From Pauljensenia sp902373545 (GTDB taxonomy: Bacteria > Actinomycetota > Actinomycetes > Actinomycetales > Actinomycetaceae), in assembly GCF_041432775.1 (NCBI RefSeq), contig NZ_JAPWAG010000006.1:1-64000 (forward strand): DNA of 64,000 nucleotides. The letters are read 5' to 3'. The position numbers were made by a program, and so were the translations under genes. Of this stretch, positions 42,599-51,380 are shown piece by piece. The notes below the pieces were generated by a model, which did not search any database, had not been told where the DNA came from, and saw only the letters and a list, made by a program, of their open reading frames with translations. Position 1 is the stretch's first letter; each line of letters starts with the position of its first letter.

Positions 42599-44607
42599 GC
42601 TCCCTCGTCGACGACGACCTCCTCGCCGCGGACCAGCGCCAACACGGGGGCCGCGAAGCGCTGCACCTTGACGTCGCCGATGCCGCGAATGACGCGCAGC
42701 TGCGTCGTGTTCTTCGGCATCGCCACGGCAATGTCACGCAGCGTCTGATCCGTGAAAACAGCAAACGGGGGCACGCCCGCCTGGCGCGCGACCTCCAATC
42801 GCCAGGCCTTGAGGCGCCCAAACAGCTCGATCGCCTGGGGCGAAGCCTCCTCCTCGAACGCCTTGTTCGCCGCTCGGGTGGAGGGGCGCCCCTTCTTTTT
42901 CGGAGCGCCAACGGGGCGTTCATCCGGCCAAATTCCGTCGAGCAGGCGGCTCCGCTTCCGTTTACCCCGCCCATCGGCTCCCCGCGAGCGCGCCCAGGAC
43001 AGGGTCAGCAGGTCGCGGGCTCGCGTGACGGCGACGTAGAGCAGGCGGCGCTCCTCCTCGCGTGCCGCGGGGGTCTTCGCGTAGGAAATGGGCAGGAGAC
43101 CCTCGGAGAGGCCGACCAGGAAGACGGCGTCCCATTCGAGACCCTTGGCGGCGTGGATCGTGGCCAGCTCGACGCCGGCCTTGTCGGGTTCGACCTGGTA
43201 GGCGATCCTCTCGTCGAGCTCGGCGACGAAGCCCGCGAGCGTGGCGGCCTTCGAATCGTCGGCCCACCCGACGATGGCGTTCATGTTCGACCAGCGTTCC
43301 GATCCCGCCTGACCCGAGGGGGCCTCGGGCGACCAGCCGACGCCGGAGAGCACGTCGCGCACGACCTCGCCGAGCGCACCCTCTTCCGAGGCCGCCGCTG
43401 CGGTGCGCAGGCGCGAGATCGCGGTACGCACGTCGTCGCGGGCGAAGAAAGGCTTGCCTGCGGCGACGGCGACGGGGATGCCCCGGTGCCCCAACGCCTC
43501 CTCGAACACCTGGGATTGGCCGTTCGTGCGCATCAGGACGGCGATGTTGTGGGGCTGGACGCCCCCGGCGATCAGGTCGGCGATCTGCGCGGCGACGCCC
43601 TGGGCCTCAGCATGGTCGTCCTCGTAGGTCCAGTAGCCGACGTGGGGTCCCCCGTCGCGCTGGCTGGACAGACGCACCGTGCCTTCTCGCTGGGTGGCGC
43701 GGGACAGCACATCGTTGGCCAGGGTGACGATCTGCGGGGTCGAGCGGTAGTCGCGGGTCAGCTCGATGACGCGGGCACCCGGGTGCTTGCGCCCAAAGCC
43801 GGTCAGGTAGTCCGGGGAGGCGCCCGTGAAGGAGTAGATGGTCTGCGCGACGTCGCCGACGACGCACACGTCGTGGCGCCCACCCAGCCACAGGTCGAGG
43901 AGGCGCGCCTGGAGGAGGTTGACGTCCTGGAACTCGTCGACCACGAAGGAGCGATACTGCTTGCGCACGATGGAGGCGACGTCGGCGCGCTCTTGGAGCA
44001 TGCCGCACAGGTAGATGAGGATGTCCTCGAAGTCGATGACGCCGCGCTCGTTTTTCGCGTCCTCGTACACGTCGAGGAGGCGGGCCATGTCGGCCGCGTC
44101 CAGCCCGGCCGGGACGTCGCGGTGTAGGCGCGCCACGCGCGAGGCGTAGTGTGCCGAATCGATCATGGAGACCTTGGCCCACTCGACCTCGGCGGCGATG
44201 TCGCGCACGTTCGTGCGGTCGATCGTGATGCCCAGGCGCGCTGCGGAGGCGGCGACCAGGGACGCCTTGTGCGGGACGATGTCGGGCAGGGGGCCGCCCA
44301 CGACGGTGGGCCAGAAGTGGCGCAGCTGGCGAAGCGCCGCGGAGTGGAAGGTGCGCGCCTGGGCCTTGGGGACGCCAAGTTGGGCCAGGCGGTGGCGCAT
44401 CTCGAAGGCCGCGCGCTGCGTGAACGTCACGGCCAGCACGTTGGAGGGGTCGAAAGCCCCCACGGCCGCACCGTAGGCGATGCGATAGGTGATTGCCCGT
44501 GTCTTACCCGTTCCGGCGCCGGCGAGGACGGCGAGTGGCCCGGCGACCTGCGTGGCGACGGATCGCTGGTCGGGGTCTAGGGCGTCAAGCAATTCCTCGG
44601 GGCTCAT
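42595..44607 (-). CDS. uvrD2: ATP-dependent DNA helicase UvrD2
   Basis: This 670-aa superfamily 1A helicase has motif I AGAGTGKT with Lys about 35, motif II DEFQDVN, a Q-like DPDQ at the start and motif VI VAVTRARDLLTLSWAR. Towards the C-terminus sits an HRDC domain (about 575-655, RLKAWRLEVARQAGVPPFAVFTDQTL), the trait that distinguishes UvrD2 from UvrD1. In mycobacteria UvrD2 is essential and acts in DNA repair. It lies downstream of nudC with a 25-base gap, an arrangement also seen in Rv3198c-Rv3199c, and is convergent with the ThiF-like gene. Confidence 0.95.
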   Translation of the reverse strand: MSPEELLDALDPDQRSVATQVAGPLAVLAGAGTGKTRAITYRIAYGAAVGAFDPSNVLAVTFTQRAAFEMRHRLAQLGVPKAQARTFHSAALRQLRHFWPTVVGGPLPDIVPHKASLVAASAARLGITIDRTNVRDIAAEVEWAKVSMIDSAHYASRVARLHRDVPAGLDAADMARLLDVYEDAKNERGVIDFEDILIYLCGMLQERADVASIVRKQYRSFVVDEFQDVNLLQARLLDLWLGGRHDVCVVGDVAQTIYSFTGASPDYLTGFGRKHPGARVIELTRDYRSTPQIVTLANDVLSRATQREGTVRLSSQRDGGPHVGYWTYEDDHAEAQGVAAQIADLIAGGVQPHNIAVLMRTNGQSQVFEEALGHRGIPVAVAAGKPFFARDDVRTAISRLRTAAAASEEGALGEVVRDVLSGVGWSPEAPSGQAGSERWSNMNAIVGWADDSKAATLAGFVAELDERIAYQVEPDKAGVELATIHAAKGLEWDAVFLVGLSEGLLPISYAKTPAAREEERRLLYVAVTRARDLLTLSWARSRGADGRGKRKRSRLLDGIWPDERPVGAPKKKGRPSTRAANKAFEEEASPQAIELFGRLKAWRLEVARQAGVPPFAVFTDQTLRDIAVAMPKNTTQLRVIRGIGDVKVQRFAAPVLALVRGEEVVVDEGA

Positions 44608-44632
44608 GCGCCCATTGTCGCATCGCCTGCCC

Positions 44633-45568
44633 TCAGTTGCGTCCCGTGCCCGCAGGCCCGCTGGGCAGCTCGGCGCCGTACCATTCCCGAAGAAGCGCGT
44701 AGGCGATGGAGGCTCGTCCCGGCGCGCTGATCTCGCCCGATTCCAGCGCGCGCGTGAGCTCGGCTCGGCTGTAGAAGCGCGTCCACTCGATCTCGACGCC
44801 GTCGGCCTGCGGGGTCGGCCGCGCGTGGACGGTGCGCGCGCGGTATCCCATCATCTGGGAGCGCCCGAAAGGCCACGGCTGGGTGGCCACGTAGGTCGGC
44901 GCCTCGATCTCGACGCCCGCCTCCTCGGCGACCTCGCGGGCAACCGTCACGTCCGGGGACTCCCCGGCCTCGACGTACCCGGCGATGATCGAGACGAAGC
45001 CCGGCTTCCACGCGGCGTTATGCGCCAGCAGCACGCGCCCGTCGTGATCCTCGACCAGGACGATGACCGCGGGGTCCTGGCGAGGGTACTCGAGGCGGTC
45101 GCAGGCCTGACAGCGCGCCGCCCAGCCGCCCGATTCCAGGCGCACGGCAGAGGCGCAGCGCCCACAGAACCGGTAGTCGCGATGCCAGCCCGCCAGCGCG
45201 ACCGCGGTCAAGGCCACGGCGGCCTCGTCCCCCGTCAGCTGCCACCCCACCGCACGCAGGTGCTCCCAACGGCCCTCCACCTGCTCGCGGCTCGCCTCGA
45301 GCGCGACGACAGCTCGGCCGCGGGCCACCCCGATGAACGAGGCCTGGGCACCGTCGAGCACTCGCGTGACCTCGCCCGCACCGAAGCGTCGCAGGGCGGG
45401 AGTATCCGAGGAGGGCGCCACGGCCTCGTCCAGGAGGACGAAGCCGGCGGGATCGACGACGATGGCATCAGCCTCGCCAGTGCGCACGAGCGCGACGGGG
45501 GCCACTGACTCACGCATCGCGACCGCGGGATCGACGTGACCGCGAACGAGAGGTAGATCAAGACTCAT
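44633..45568 (-). CDS. nudC: NADH pyrophosphatase NudC
   Basis: This 311-aa Nudix hydrolase acts on NAD(H) and on NAD-capped RNA. It has the four-Cys zinc ribbon (CGRC at about 147-150 and CQAC about 15 residues later). A complete Nudix box follows (GYVEAGESPDVTVAREVAEEAG), then the NudC-specific QPWPFGRSQMMGY motif that selects NADH. It is divergent from rph (36 bp between starts) and co-directional with uvrD2. The ATG at 45568 matches the family start. Confidence 0.94.
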   Translation of the reverse strand: MSLDLPLVRGHVDPAVAMRESVAPVALVRTGEADAIVVDPAGFVLLDEAVAPSSDTPALRRFGAGEVTRVLDGAQASFIGVARGRAVVALEASREQVEGRWEHLRAVGWQLTGDEAAVALTAVALAGWHRDYRFCGRCASAVRLESGGWAARCQACDRLEYPRQDPAVIVLVEDHDGRVLLAHNAAWKPGFVSIIAGYVEAGESPDVTVAREVAEEAGVEIEAPTYVATQPWPFGRSQMMGYRARTVHARPTPQADGVEIEWTRFYSRAELTRALESGEISAPGRASIAYALLREWYGAELPSGPAGTGRN

Positions 45569-45604
45569 AACTCCACGGTAACGCGGTGGGCTACCCTAGG
45601 CACT

Positions 45605-46372
45605 ATGACAACTACAGTTTCGCGTGCCGATGGGCGCACCCCCTCCCAGCTTCGTCCCGTCTCCATCACCCGCGGTTGGTCGGGTACCGGCGAGGGCTCG
45701 GTCCTCATCGAATTTGGCAACACCCGCGTCCTGTGCGTGGCTTCTTTCACCGAGGGCGTGCCCCGTTGGAAGCGCGACTCGGGCGAGGGCTGGGTGACCG
45801 GCGAGTACTCGATGCTCCCGCGCGCCACCGAGCAGCGCTCCTCGCGCGAATCCGTCAAGGGCAAGGTCGGCGGACGCACCCAGGAAATCTCGCGTCTCAT
45901 CGGCCGCTCCCTGCGCGGCATCGTCGACGTGACCGCGCTCGGCGAGAACACGATCGTCCTGGACTGCGACGTTCTGCGCGCCGACGGCGGCACCCGCACC
46001 GCGGCGATCACGGGCGCCTACGTGGCCCTCGCCGACGCGGTGAGCTGGGCCAAGGAGCAGGGTATCCTCAAGCCCTCCGCGAAGGTCCTCACCGACTCGA
46101 TCTCCGCGATCTCCGTGGGCGTCATCGACGGCACCCCCATGCTGGACCTGCCCTACGTTGAGGACGTGCGCGCTCAGACCGACATGAACGTCGTGCAGAC
46201 GGGCGATGGCCGTTTCATCGAGGTGCAGGGCACCGCCGAGCACGCGCCTTTCAACCGCGACGAGCTGAACGAACTGCTGGACCTGGCGACCCTTGGTAAC
46301 GCCCAGCTGGCGGCGGCCCAGAAGCTCGCGCTCGAGGCTCCCCTCATGGAGCGCGTCGAGGTGGCCCCGTGA
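45605..46372 (+). CDS. rph: Ribonuclease PH
   Basis: This 255-aa phosphorolytic 3'-5' exoribonuclease trims tRNA precursors. Typical motifs are RADGRTPSQLRPVSI, EYSMLPRATEQRSSRESVKGKVGGRTQEISRLIGRSLR, the phosphate-binding DCDVLRADGGTRTAAITGA and VNVV-like MNVVQTGDGRFIEVQGTAE. It starts with ATG. The stop overlaps the rdgB start (GTGA), giving a two-gene operon; rph-rdgB coupling is common in bacteria. Confidence 0.96.
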   Translation: MTTTVSRADGRTPSQLRPVSITRGWSGTGEGSVLIEFGNTRVLCVASFTEGVPRWKRDSGEGWVTGEYSMLPRATEQRSSRESVKGKVGGRTQEISRLIGRSLRGIVDVTALGENTIVLDCDVLRADGGTRTAAITGAYVALADAVSWAKEQGILKPSAKVLTDSISAISVGVIDGTPMLDLPYVEDVRAQTDMNVVQTGDGRFIEVQGTAEHAPFNRDELNELLDLATLGNAQLAAAQKLALEAPLMERVEVAP

Positions 46373-46983
46373 GCGCGCGCCTGATCTTCGCGACCTCCAA
46401 CGCGCACAAGGTCGAAGAGCTCGAGGCCATCCTGGCCCCCGCGTGGGAGGGCTTCGAGGCCGGATGCGTGGCGCGCATGAGCGACTTCGACGTGGCTTCC
46501 CCGGTCGAGGACGGGGTGACATTCGAGGAGAACTCGCTCATCAAGGCCCGCGCCCTGGCTCGCGCCACCGGCCTGGCTGCCATCGCCGACGACTCCGGTA
46601 TCACGGTGGATGTGCTGGGCGGAGCGCCCGGCATCTTCTCCGCGCGCTGGGCTGGCTCCCACGGGGATGACGCAGCCAACCTGCGGCTGCTCCTCGAGCA
46701 GCTGTCGGACGTGCCCGACCGCCACCGCGGCGCTGCCTTCGTCTCGGCGGCCGTCCTGGTGACCCCCGATGGGCGCGAGTTCGTCCAGCGAGGCGAAGTG
46801 CGCGGCACCCTGACACGCTCCCCGCGCGGCGAGGGCGGGTTCGGCTACGACCCGATTTTCGTCCCCGACGGATTCGAGATCACGACCGCGCAGATGAGCC
46901 CTGAGGAGAAGAACGCGATCAGCCACCGCGGCATCGCCTTCCGCGCACTCATGCCCCACATCGTGGACTACCTGCGCGGCTGA
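46369..46983 (+). CDS. rdgB: XTP/dITP diphosphatase (RdgB/HAM1)
   Basis: This 204-aa enzyme removes non-canonical purine nucleotides (XTP, dITP) from the pool. Characteristic blocks are IFATSNAHKVEELEAIL, DDSGITVDVLGGAPGIFSARWAG, and the C-terminal RSPRGEGGFGYDPIFVPDGFEITTAQMSPEEKNAISHRG. The GTG start overlaps the rph stop by four bases. The frame ends 16 bases before a hairpin that would terminate the operon. Confidence 0.96.
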   Translation: MSARLIFATSNAHKVEELEAILAPAWEGFEAGCVARMSDFDVASPVEDGVTFEENSLIKARALARATGLAAIADDSGITVDVLGGAPGIFSARWAGSHGDDAANLRLLLEQLSDVPDRHRGAAFVSAAVLVTPDGREFVQRGEVRGTLTRSPRGEGGFGYDPIFVPDGFEITTAQMSPEEKNAISHRGIAFRALMPHIVDYLRG

Positions 46984-46998
46984 GCACCACACACAAAT

Positions 46999-47026
46999 GT
47001 GCCGGGCACCCGAGGGTGTCCGGCAC
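46999..47026. terminator. Bidirectional terminator after rdgB and the 40-aa ORF
   Basis: GTGCCGGGCACCC pairs with GGGTGTCCGGCAC with one mismatch and a very short loop. It is 16 bases past rdgB and 28 past the small minus-strand ORF. Confidence 0.75.
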
Positions 47027-47053
47027 GTGTGTAGTGCGCCCGAGGGCGCTCCT

Positions 47054-47176
47054 TCAGCGGGCGACGAGGTTCCCGAAGAAGGTACGGTCCATCGAGAACT
47101 GCAGGGGGTTGCGCTGTTGGCACGACCTACCGTGATGGGCCAGACGACGAAGGAGTGATGCGACAAAACGAGACAT
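47054..47176 (-). CDS. Small 40-aa protein, possible leader or regulatory peptide
   Basis: The 40-codon frame starts with ATG at 47176, preceded by AAGAGGAG with ideal spacing, and encodes MSRFVASLLRRLAHHGRSC followed by a polar end. The N-terminus is basic with one Cys and several Arg/His. It ends just before a strong hairpin, so the transcript would be a short stand-alone mRNA. No gene continues on the same strand, so it is not an obvious attenuator. A longer frame begins at 47257. Whether it is expressed is unknown; the excellent ribosome binding site and terminator are what support it. Confidence 0.45.
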   Translation of the reverse strand: MSRFVASLLRRLAHHGRSCQQRNPLQFSMDRTFFGNLVAR

Positions 47177-47408
47177 GATGTGCTCCTCTTTGAGTACGGG
47201 CGATGGATCTGTCACCGCGTCGCGTCTATGATCTCGCAGTTTCGCGGTATTCTCCATCGATTCTTTCTAATTGACGGGTGAAGTCTGCCTTACGGACTTT
47301 CCCTTGACGTACCTTGATGAACCGTTGACTCTCGCGAGTGGATCGCCTTAATTTATGTGGCGTCCAATAGTCAACAACGGGGCCAACCCGAACCAATGCG
47401 ACGACGCC

Positions 47409-47741
47409 TCAGCGTGCGCGCGCCAGGCGGGAGCGCCGAGGCAGGTACCGGCGCACGTCGAAGAAGCGCAGGACCTGCATGATGCGACGCGCCAGGCGGT
47501 CGCGCACGCGCCAGATCATGGTGCATCCAACCCCGATGAAGATGGCGTTGGTGAGGAAGGAGGGCCAGGCCCCGGTGGAGGCACAGGCCATGGCCAGCAG
47601 GATGCAGCTGGAGACGTTCAGGGAGTGGTAGCGCAGGGAATCGGGGGCGAAGCGCTTGGAGGAGACGAGGTAGTAGGCGGCGATGGAGGCGGCGGCGCCA
47701 ATCCATCCGAGGATAACAATTGCCAGGTGCGAGATGGTCAT
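47409..47741 (-). CDS. CBU_0592-like small membrane protein
   Basis: This 110-aa protein has three to four short membrane helices: ISHLAIVILGWIGAAASIAAYYLVS, LNVSSCILLAMACASTGAWPSFLTNAIFIGVGCTMIW. The Gly-Trp-X-Gly start of the first helix and the Tyr-His-X-Leu-Asn motif (RYHSLNVSS) recall the CBU_0592/YgjV family, a half-transporter type related to SemiSWEETs; the match is by pattern memory. A basic tail (RRYLPRRSRLARAR) follows. Start ATG at 47741; function unknown. It faces the LysR gene divergently with 86 bp between. Confidence 0.7.
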   Translation of the reverse strand: MTISHLAIVILGWIGAAASIAAYYLVSSKRFAPDSLRYHSLNVSSCILLAMACASTGAWPSFLTNAIFIGVGCTMIWRVRDRLARRIMQVLRFFDVRRYLPRRSRLARAR

Positions 47742-47827
47742 GGCTAGAATTATTCCCCCTCAGCTAGTCAAGCACAATTGAATGGTTCTATAGTTATCTT
47801 GCAGTTTCGCTTAACAATGGAGTGTGC

Positions 47828-48742
47828 ATGGACATCGACCCTCGACGCCTACCCTTCCTTCTATCGGTAGCGCGCGAAGGCGGCATCGTCGCCGCCGCTG
47901 ACATCCTCATGGTCTCCCCCTCGGCGGTCTCCCAGCAGATCCAAAAGCTTGAGGAGGAGGTGGGCCTCAAACTCGTCGAGCGCACGACGTCGGGCGCGAT
48001 CCTGACCCCCGCCGGCACCATCGTCGCCGAGGCCGGGGAACGCATCAACTCCAACATCGCCGAGGCCCTCAAGGCCCTGCGCCCGCTCACCGGACAGGTG
48101 ACGGGCACGGTGACCCTCGGCGCTTTCCTGACGATCTGCCGGTCAACGCTAATCCCGGCCCTGCCCGACCTCACAGACGCACTGCCCGGCATCGACCTGC
48201 GTATCGAAGAGACGGAGGAGACCCCCGGCATGGCCGCGCTACGCACGGGCCACTTCGACATCCTCGTCATCGAGCGCGACGAGAATCCGGGTCTGGCCCC
48301 GCGCGGTTACACGGACATTCCGTTCATCGACGAGCCGTGGGTGCTCGTCACCCCCGACTCCGCTCCCCCGATTCGCTCAATCGAGGACCTGGCGGACCTG
48401 ACGTGGCTGCGCGTCAACCCGGGCTCCAGCGGCGGCCACGTCATGCGCCGCATCACCAATGCCTTCCCGGACACACGCTGGGCACCCCACCTGTACACGA
48501 CGTACGAGGCCGCCCGTTCCCTCGTGCGCGCACGCGCGGGATCGACGATTCTTCCGGCGATGGCGCTCGCCGGGGCACACACGAGCGGCATGAGGGTCAC
48601 GCCCCTGCCCTCGCTGGGCACGCGCAAGATCCTGCTGCGACACAAGAACCACGGGTGGAGCGAGGCGGGCGGGCCCGCACGCGTCGTCGCCTTCCTCGCC
48701 GAGTGGCAGCGACACAACGCCTACTCCGCGCAGACGGACTGA
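47828..48742 (+). CDS. LysR-family transcriptional regulator
   Basis: This 304-aa protein has an N-terminal winged helix-turn-helix (LPFLLSVAREGGIVAAADILMVSPSAVSQQIQKLEEEVGLKLVER). A linker helix and a periplasmic-binding-like effector domain follow (TLGAFLTICRSTLIPALPDL, VLVTPDSAPPI, GSTILPAMALAG). The effector and target genes are unknown; by position the divergent CBU_0592-like gene is a candidate target. The ATG at 47828 follows GGAG and was preferred over GTG at 47822. It interrupts the rph-rdgB and murI-MBL blocks and may be an insertion relative to the ancestral order. Confidence 0.88.
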   Translation: MDIDPRRLPFLLSVAREGGIVAAADILMVSPSAVSQQIQKLEEEVGLKLVERTTSGAILTPAGTIVAEAGERINSNIAEALKALRPLTGQVTGTVTLGAFLTICRSTLIPALPDLTDALPGIDLRIEETEETPGMAALRTGHFDILVIERDENPGLAPRGYTDIPFIDEPWVLVTPDSAPPIRSIEDLADLTWLRVNPGSSGGHVMRRITNAFPDTRWAPHLYTTYEAARSLVRARAGSTILPAMALAGAHTSGMRVTPLPSLGTRKILLRHKNHGWSEAGGPARVVAFLAEWQRHNAYSAQTD

Positions 48743-48754
48743 CGCGCGAGAAAA

Positions 48755-48777
48755 CCCCGGCCTCGTGGAGGCCGGGG
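48755..48777. terminator. Bidirectional terminator between the LysR and MBL genes
   Basis: CCCCGGCCTC (48755-48764) and GAGGCCGGGG (48768-48777) form a perfect 10-bp stem with a 3-base loop, followed by TAATTCTC. The arm is a 12-base match to the 14-mer family. Confidence 0.85.
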
Positions 48778-48790
48778 TAATTCTCAGGGG

Positions 48791-49591
48791 TCACAGGGCG
48801 ACGACCAGCCCGGCCGCCGCGAAGTCGAGCGGGCCCATCCATGTCTGGCGCACCTCGGCGGCGACCCGGTCGCGTGGAGTCCACGGCTGGATGTGGGTGG
48901 CGATCATGCGCCCGACCCCAGCACGGGTCGCGAGCGTGCCCGCCCGCACGCCGTCCATGTGCATGTTGGGTTCGGTCTCATCCGTCGTGAAGCCGACCTC
49001 GCTCAGGAGCACGTCGGCCCCGCGCGCGCCCTCGACGATCGAGTCGCACAGGTCGGTGTCACCCGTGTAGAACAGGGTGACGCGTCGCGAGGGGTCTTCC
49101 TCCGAGGGACCTTCGATGCGCAGGCCGAAGGCTTCCACCGGGTGCAGGGCTCGGAAGGGGCGAATAACGAGGGACCCCACCTCGTAGGTGCTGCCCTGTG
49201 CAAGCTGCGTGAACGCGAATTCGCCGTCGTAGGACTCGCACTCGGGAGCGCCCTCAATCTGGCGCACGCGGTGCATCGTCTCGGCCGGCCCGAACAGGGA
49301 CACGGGCCGAAGGGCGCAGGAGCCAGGGCCCCACTTGCGGTAGACCTGCAGGGATATGATGTCGCCCATGTGGTCCGCGTGGCAGTGCGACAGTGCCAGG
49401 GCGTCGAGCTCGCACGGGCACACGTGCGTCCACAGCGCGCCGAAGGACCCCGGCCCCATGTCGCAGACGAGAGAGAAGGTGCGCTCCTCGCCGGAGGCCG
49501 GGTCAATTCCTCGGGCCTGGACCAGGTAGGAGGACGCGGGAGACTGCGGGCCCGACATGGATCCTGTCGCGCCGATAACCGTCAGCTTCAC
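48791..49591 (-). CDS. MBL-fold hydrolase, Rv1339-like phosphodiesterase
   Basis: This 266-aa metallo-beta-lactamase-fold enzyme has the metal motif SHCHADHMGD (about 70), further His in RALHPVEAFG, Asp in FYTGDTDLC and a late His in ATHIQPW. Gene order murI-MBL-rph-rdgB is the same as Rv1338-Rv1341 in M. tuberculosis, where Rv1339 has been reported to act on cyclic nucleotides. That role is inferred by position, not shown here. The start is GTG, overlapping the murI stop by four bases. Confidence 0.85.
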   Translation of the reverse strand: MKLTVIGATGSMSGPQSPASSYLVQARGIDPASGEERTFSLVCDMGPGSFGALWTHVCPCELDALALSHCHADHMGDIISLQVYRKWGPGSCALRPVSLFGPAETMHRVRQIEGAPECESYDGEFAFTQLAQGSTYEVGSLVIRPFRALHPVEAFGLRIEGPSEEDPSRRVTLFYTGDTDLCDSIVEGARGADVLLSEVGFTTDETEPNMHMDGVRAGTLATRAGVGRMIATHIQPWTPRDRVAAEVRQTWMGPLDFAAAGLVVAL

Positions 49592-50418
49592 GCGATTCCC
49601 CCACCGGTGTTGACGTGGGAGACAGCACCGACCTCGGGACCCAGGAAGCGGCGCGCCAAGCGCGGGAAGTTATCCGAGGCGCCGGTGGCCAGGAACTGGT
49701 GGCGCGGACCGGAGCCTGCAGGCCACGGGTCGTGCAGGACGCCTCGGTCCACCAGCTCGTTGTAGGTCACGTTCGCGGTCGCCTCCGAGGAGGTCACCAG
49801 CGTCACGCCCTCGCCCATGACGCGGCCGATGACGCCCGTGAGCAGCGGGTAGTGCGTGCAGCCCAGGATCAGCGTGTCCACGCCTTCTTCCTTGAGCGGG
49901 GTCAGGTACTCGCGGGCCACGGCCTCGATCTCCTCGCCCGTGGTCACCCCGGCCTCGACGAAGTCGACGAAGGCGGGGCACGCCTGCTGGCTGACGGTCA
50001 GCCCGGGGACGGCTGCGAGTGCGCGCAGGTAGGCCTCGGACTGGATGGTCGCCTTCGTCCCGATGACGCCGACGTGCTGGTTGCGCGTAGCGATGACGCT
50101 CTGGCGAGCGGCGGGCGTAATAACCTCAATGACGGGAATCCCGGCGTCGATCCAGTAGCGTTCCCGGGCGTCCGCGAGCGCGGCGGCCGTCGCCGTGTTG
50201 CACGCGATGACGAGCGCCTTCACGCCGCGTGAGGCGAGCTCGTCGAGGGCGGACAGCGTCAGCGAGCGCACCTGCGCGATCGCACGCGGACCGTAGGGGG
50301 TATGCTCGGTGTCGCCCAGGTAGACGATCTCTTCGTCGGGCAGCTTATCGATGACTGCACGGGCTACCGTCAGCCCACCCAGGCCCGAGTCGAAGATTCC
50401 GATCGGGGCGTTATTCAT
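49588..50418 (-). CDS. murI: Glutamate racemase
   Basis: This 276-aa enzyme makes D-glutamate for peptidoglycan. Catalytic Cys residues are in VIACNTATAAAL and GCTHYPLL; the N-terminal PIGIFDSGLGGLTVARAV is the usual phosphate-free binding motif. The frame extends seven codons further (50439), overlapping the DUF2017 stop, but 50418 with AAGGT upstream gives the consensus N-terminus. It is co-directional with the MBL gene and the DUF2017-clpS pair, so probably one operon clpS-DUF2017-murI-MBL. Confidence 0.95.
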   Translation of the reverse strand: MNNAPIGIFDSGLGGLTVARAVIDKLPDEEIVYLGDTEHTPYGPRAIAQVRSLTLSALDELASRGVKALVIACNTATAAALADARERYWIDAGIPVIEVITPAARQSVIATRNQHVGVIGTKATIQSEAYLRALAAVPGLTVSQQACPAFVDFVEAGVTTGEEIEAVAREYLTPLKEEGVDTLILGCTHYPLLTGVIGRVMGEGVTLVTSSEATANVTYNELVDRGVLHDPWPAGSGPRHQFLATGASDNFPRLARRFLGPEVGAVSHVNTGGGIA

Positions 50419-50435
50419 GTACTCGACCTTATTCC

Positions 50436-51008
50436 TCATTGAGAATTATTCACAGCTTCTAGCAGTGAGTCCTGCCACCAGGTGATCAGCATGTAGATCG
50501 CGGCGACCGTCTGCGCGCGCTCTCCCGTCGGCTCGCTCATGGCCATTTCTTCGACGCGCTGGGCGTCGCTCTGGTCCGAAAGGTCCAGCTCACCGGCTAA
50601 GCCGAGCCTAATGTCGTTGAGGGCGCCCAGCCACTCCCACACGCCCTCGCGGGGGATCACGAGCGTGTCCCCGTCCCCGTGTGTGATGTGTTCAAGATCG
50701 CTGACCACTGTGCGCAGTCGGACGGACTTTTCGGTGCGCAGGAGATCCTCGGTAAGGGCGCGCATCCGGGCAGCGTCTTCGTCGTCCTCGCTCATGGAGG
50801 GCAGCAGCATACTCAGGCTGCGTTCGCGCGGGGCTTCGCGGCGCTGTTCGGTTTCCGTGGCGGCGCTGACCATGGACGAGGTCGAGGCGAAGTCCCCGGG
50901 ATCGTCGAGGACCACCAGGACCTCGCTGGCCAGCTGGCGCAGGAGTAGGGCCTCGCCGGTGCTCATCGACGAGGCGTAGGCGCCGTCACGATAAGCGAAG
51001 GCTTCCAT
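50436..51008 (-). CDS. DUF2017 family protein (AosR-type)
   Basis: This 190-aa protein belongs to a conserved actinobacterial family found next to clpS. Its pattern is STGEALLLRQLASEVLVVLDDPG near the N-terminus and RTVVSDLEHI, DIRLGLAGELDL and MLITWWQDSLLEAV near the end. The Rv1332 orthologue has been reported as a redox-responsive regulator (AosR); I do not see a clear metal or Cys cluster here (no Cys at all), so redox sensing by thiols is unlikely in this copy. The start is three bases past the clpS stop. Confidence 0.85.
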   Translation of the reverse strand: MEAFAYRDGAYASSMSTGEALLLRQLASEVLVVLDDPGDFASTSSMVSAATETEQRREAPRERSLSMLLPSMSEDDEDAARMRALTEDLLRTEKSVRLRTVVSDLEHITHGDGDTLVIPREGVWEWLGALNDIRLGLAGELDLSDQSDAQRVEEMAMSEPTGERAQTVAAIYMLITWWQDSLLEAVNNSQ

Positions 51009-51011
51009 GGA

Positions 51012-51299
51012 CTAGTCCCTGTCCTCTTCGATGGTGGCGCGCAGGCCGTAGGAGTGCATGGCCATGACGTCGGCTTCGATGCGTTCGCGCACGCCCGTGG
51101 ACACGGTGGCACGCCCGCGGGTGTGGACCGCCATCATGAGTTCTTCGGCGCGGGCGGTGGAATACCCGAAGTAGTTGCGAAACACGGCGGTCACGTAGCT
51201 CATGAGGTTGACCGGGTCGTCCCACACGACGGTACGCCACCGGGGCACTGAGGTGGAGGCCTCGTGCGTGCGGGGTACGGGTTGGACAACGGTGCTCAT
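51012..51299 (-). CDS. clpS: ATP-dependent Clp protease adaptor ClpS
   Basis: This 95-aa adaptor delivers N-degron substrates to ClpC/ClpAP. The core is intact: WRTVVWDDPVNLMSYVTAVFRNYFGYSTARAEELMMAVHTRGRATVSTGVRERIEADVMAMHSYGL, including the Asp-Asp-Pro-Val-Asn substrate-binding segment and the conserved hydrophobic helix. The ATG start is at 51299. It is divergent from pncB, as in Rv1330c-Rv1331, and leads the clpS-DUF2017-murI operon. Confidence 0.94.
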   Translation of the reverse strand: MSTVVQPVPRTHEASTSVPRWRTVVWDDPVNLMSYVTAVFRNYFGYSTARAEELMMAVHTRGRATVSTGVRERIEADVMAMHSYGLRATIEEDRD

Positions 51300-51380
51300 G
51301 TGTTAACCCTAAGTCGAATTGCTTGTCCATGAAAGAGATTTCGTACCCCGGTGACACGCTTCTCAGGGTAGGCTCACACT

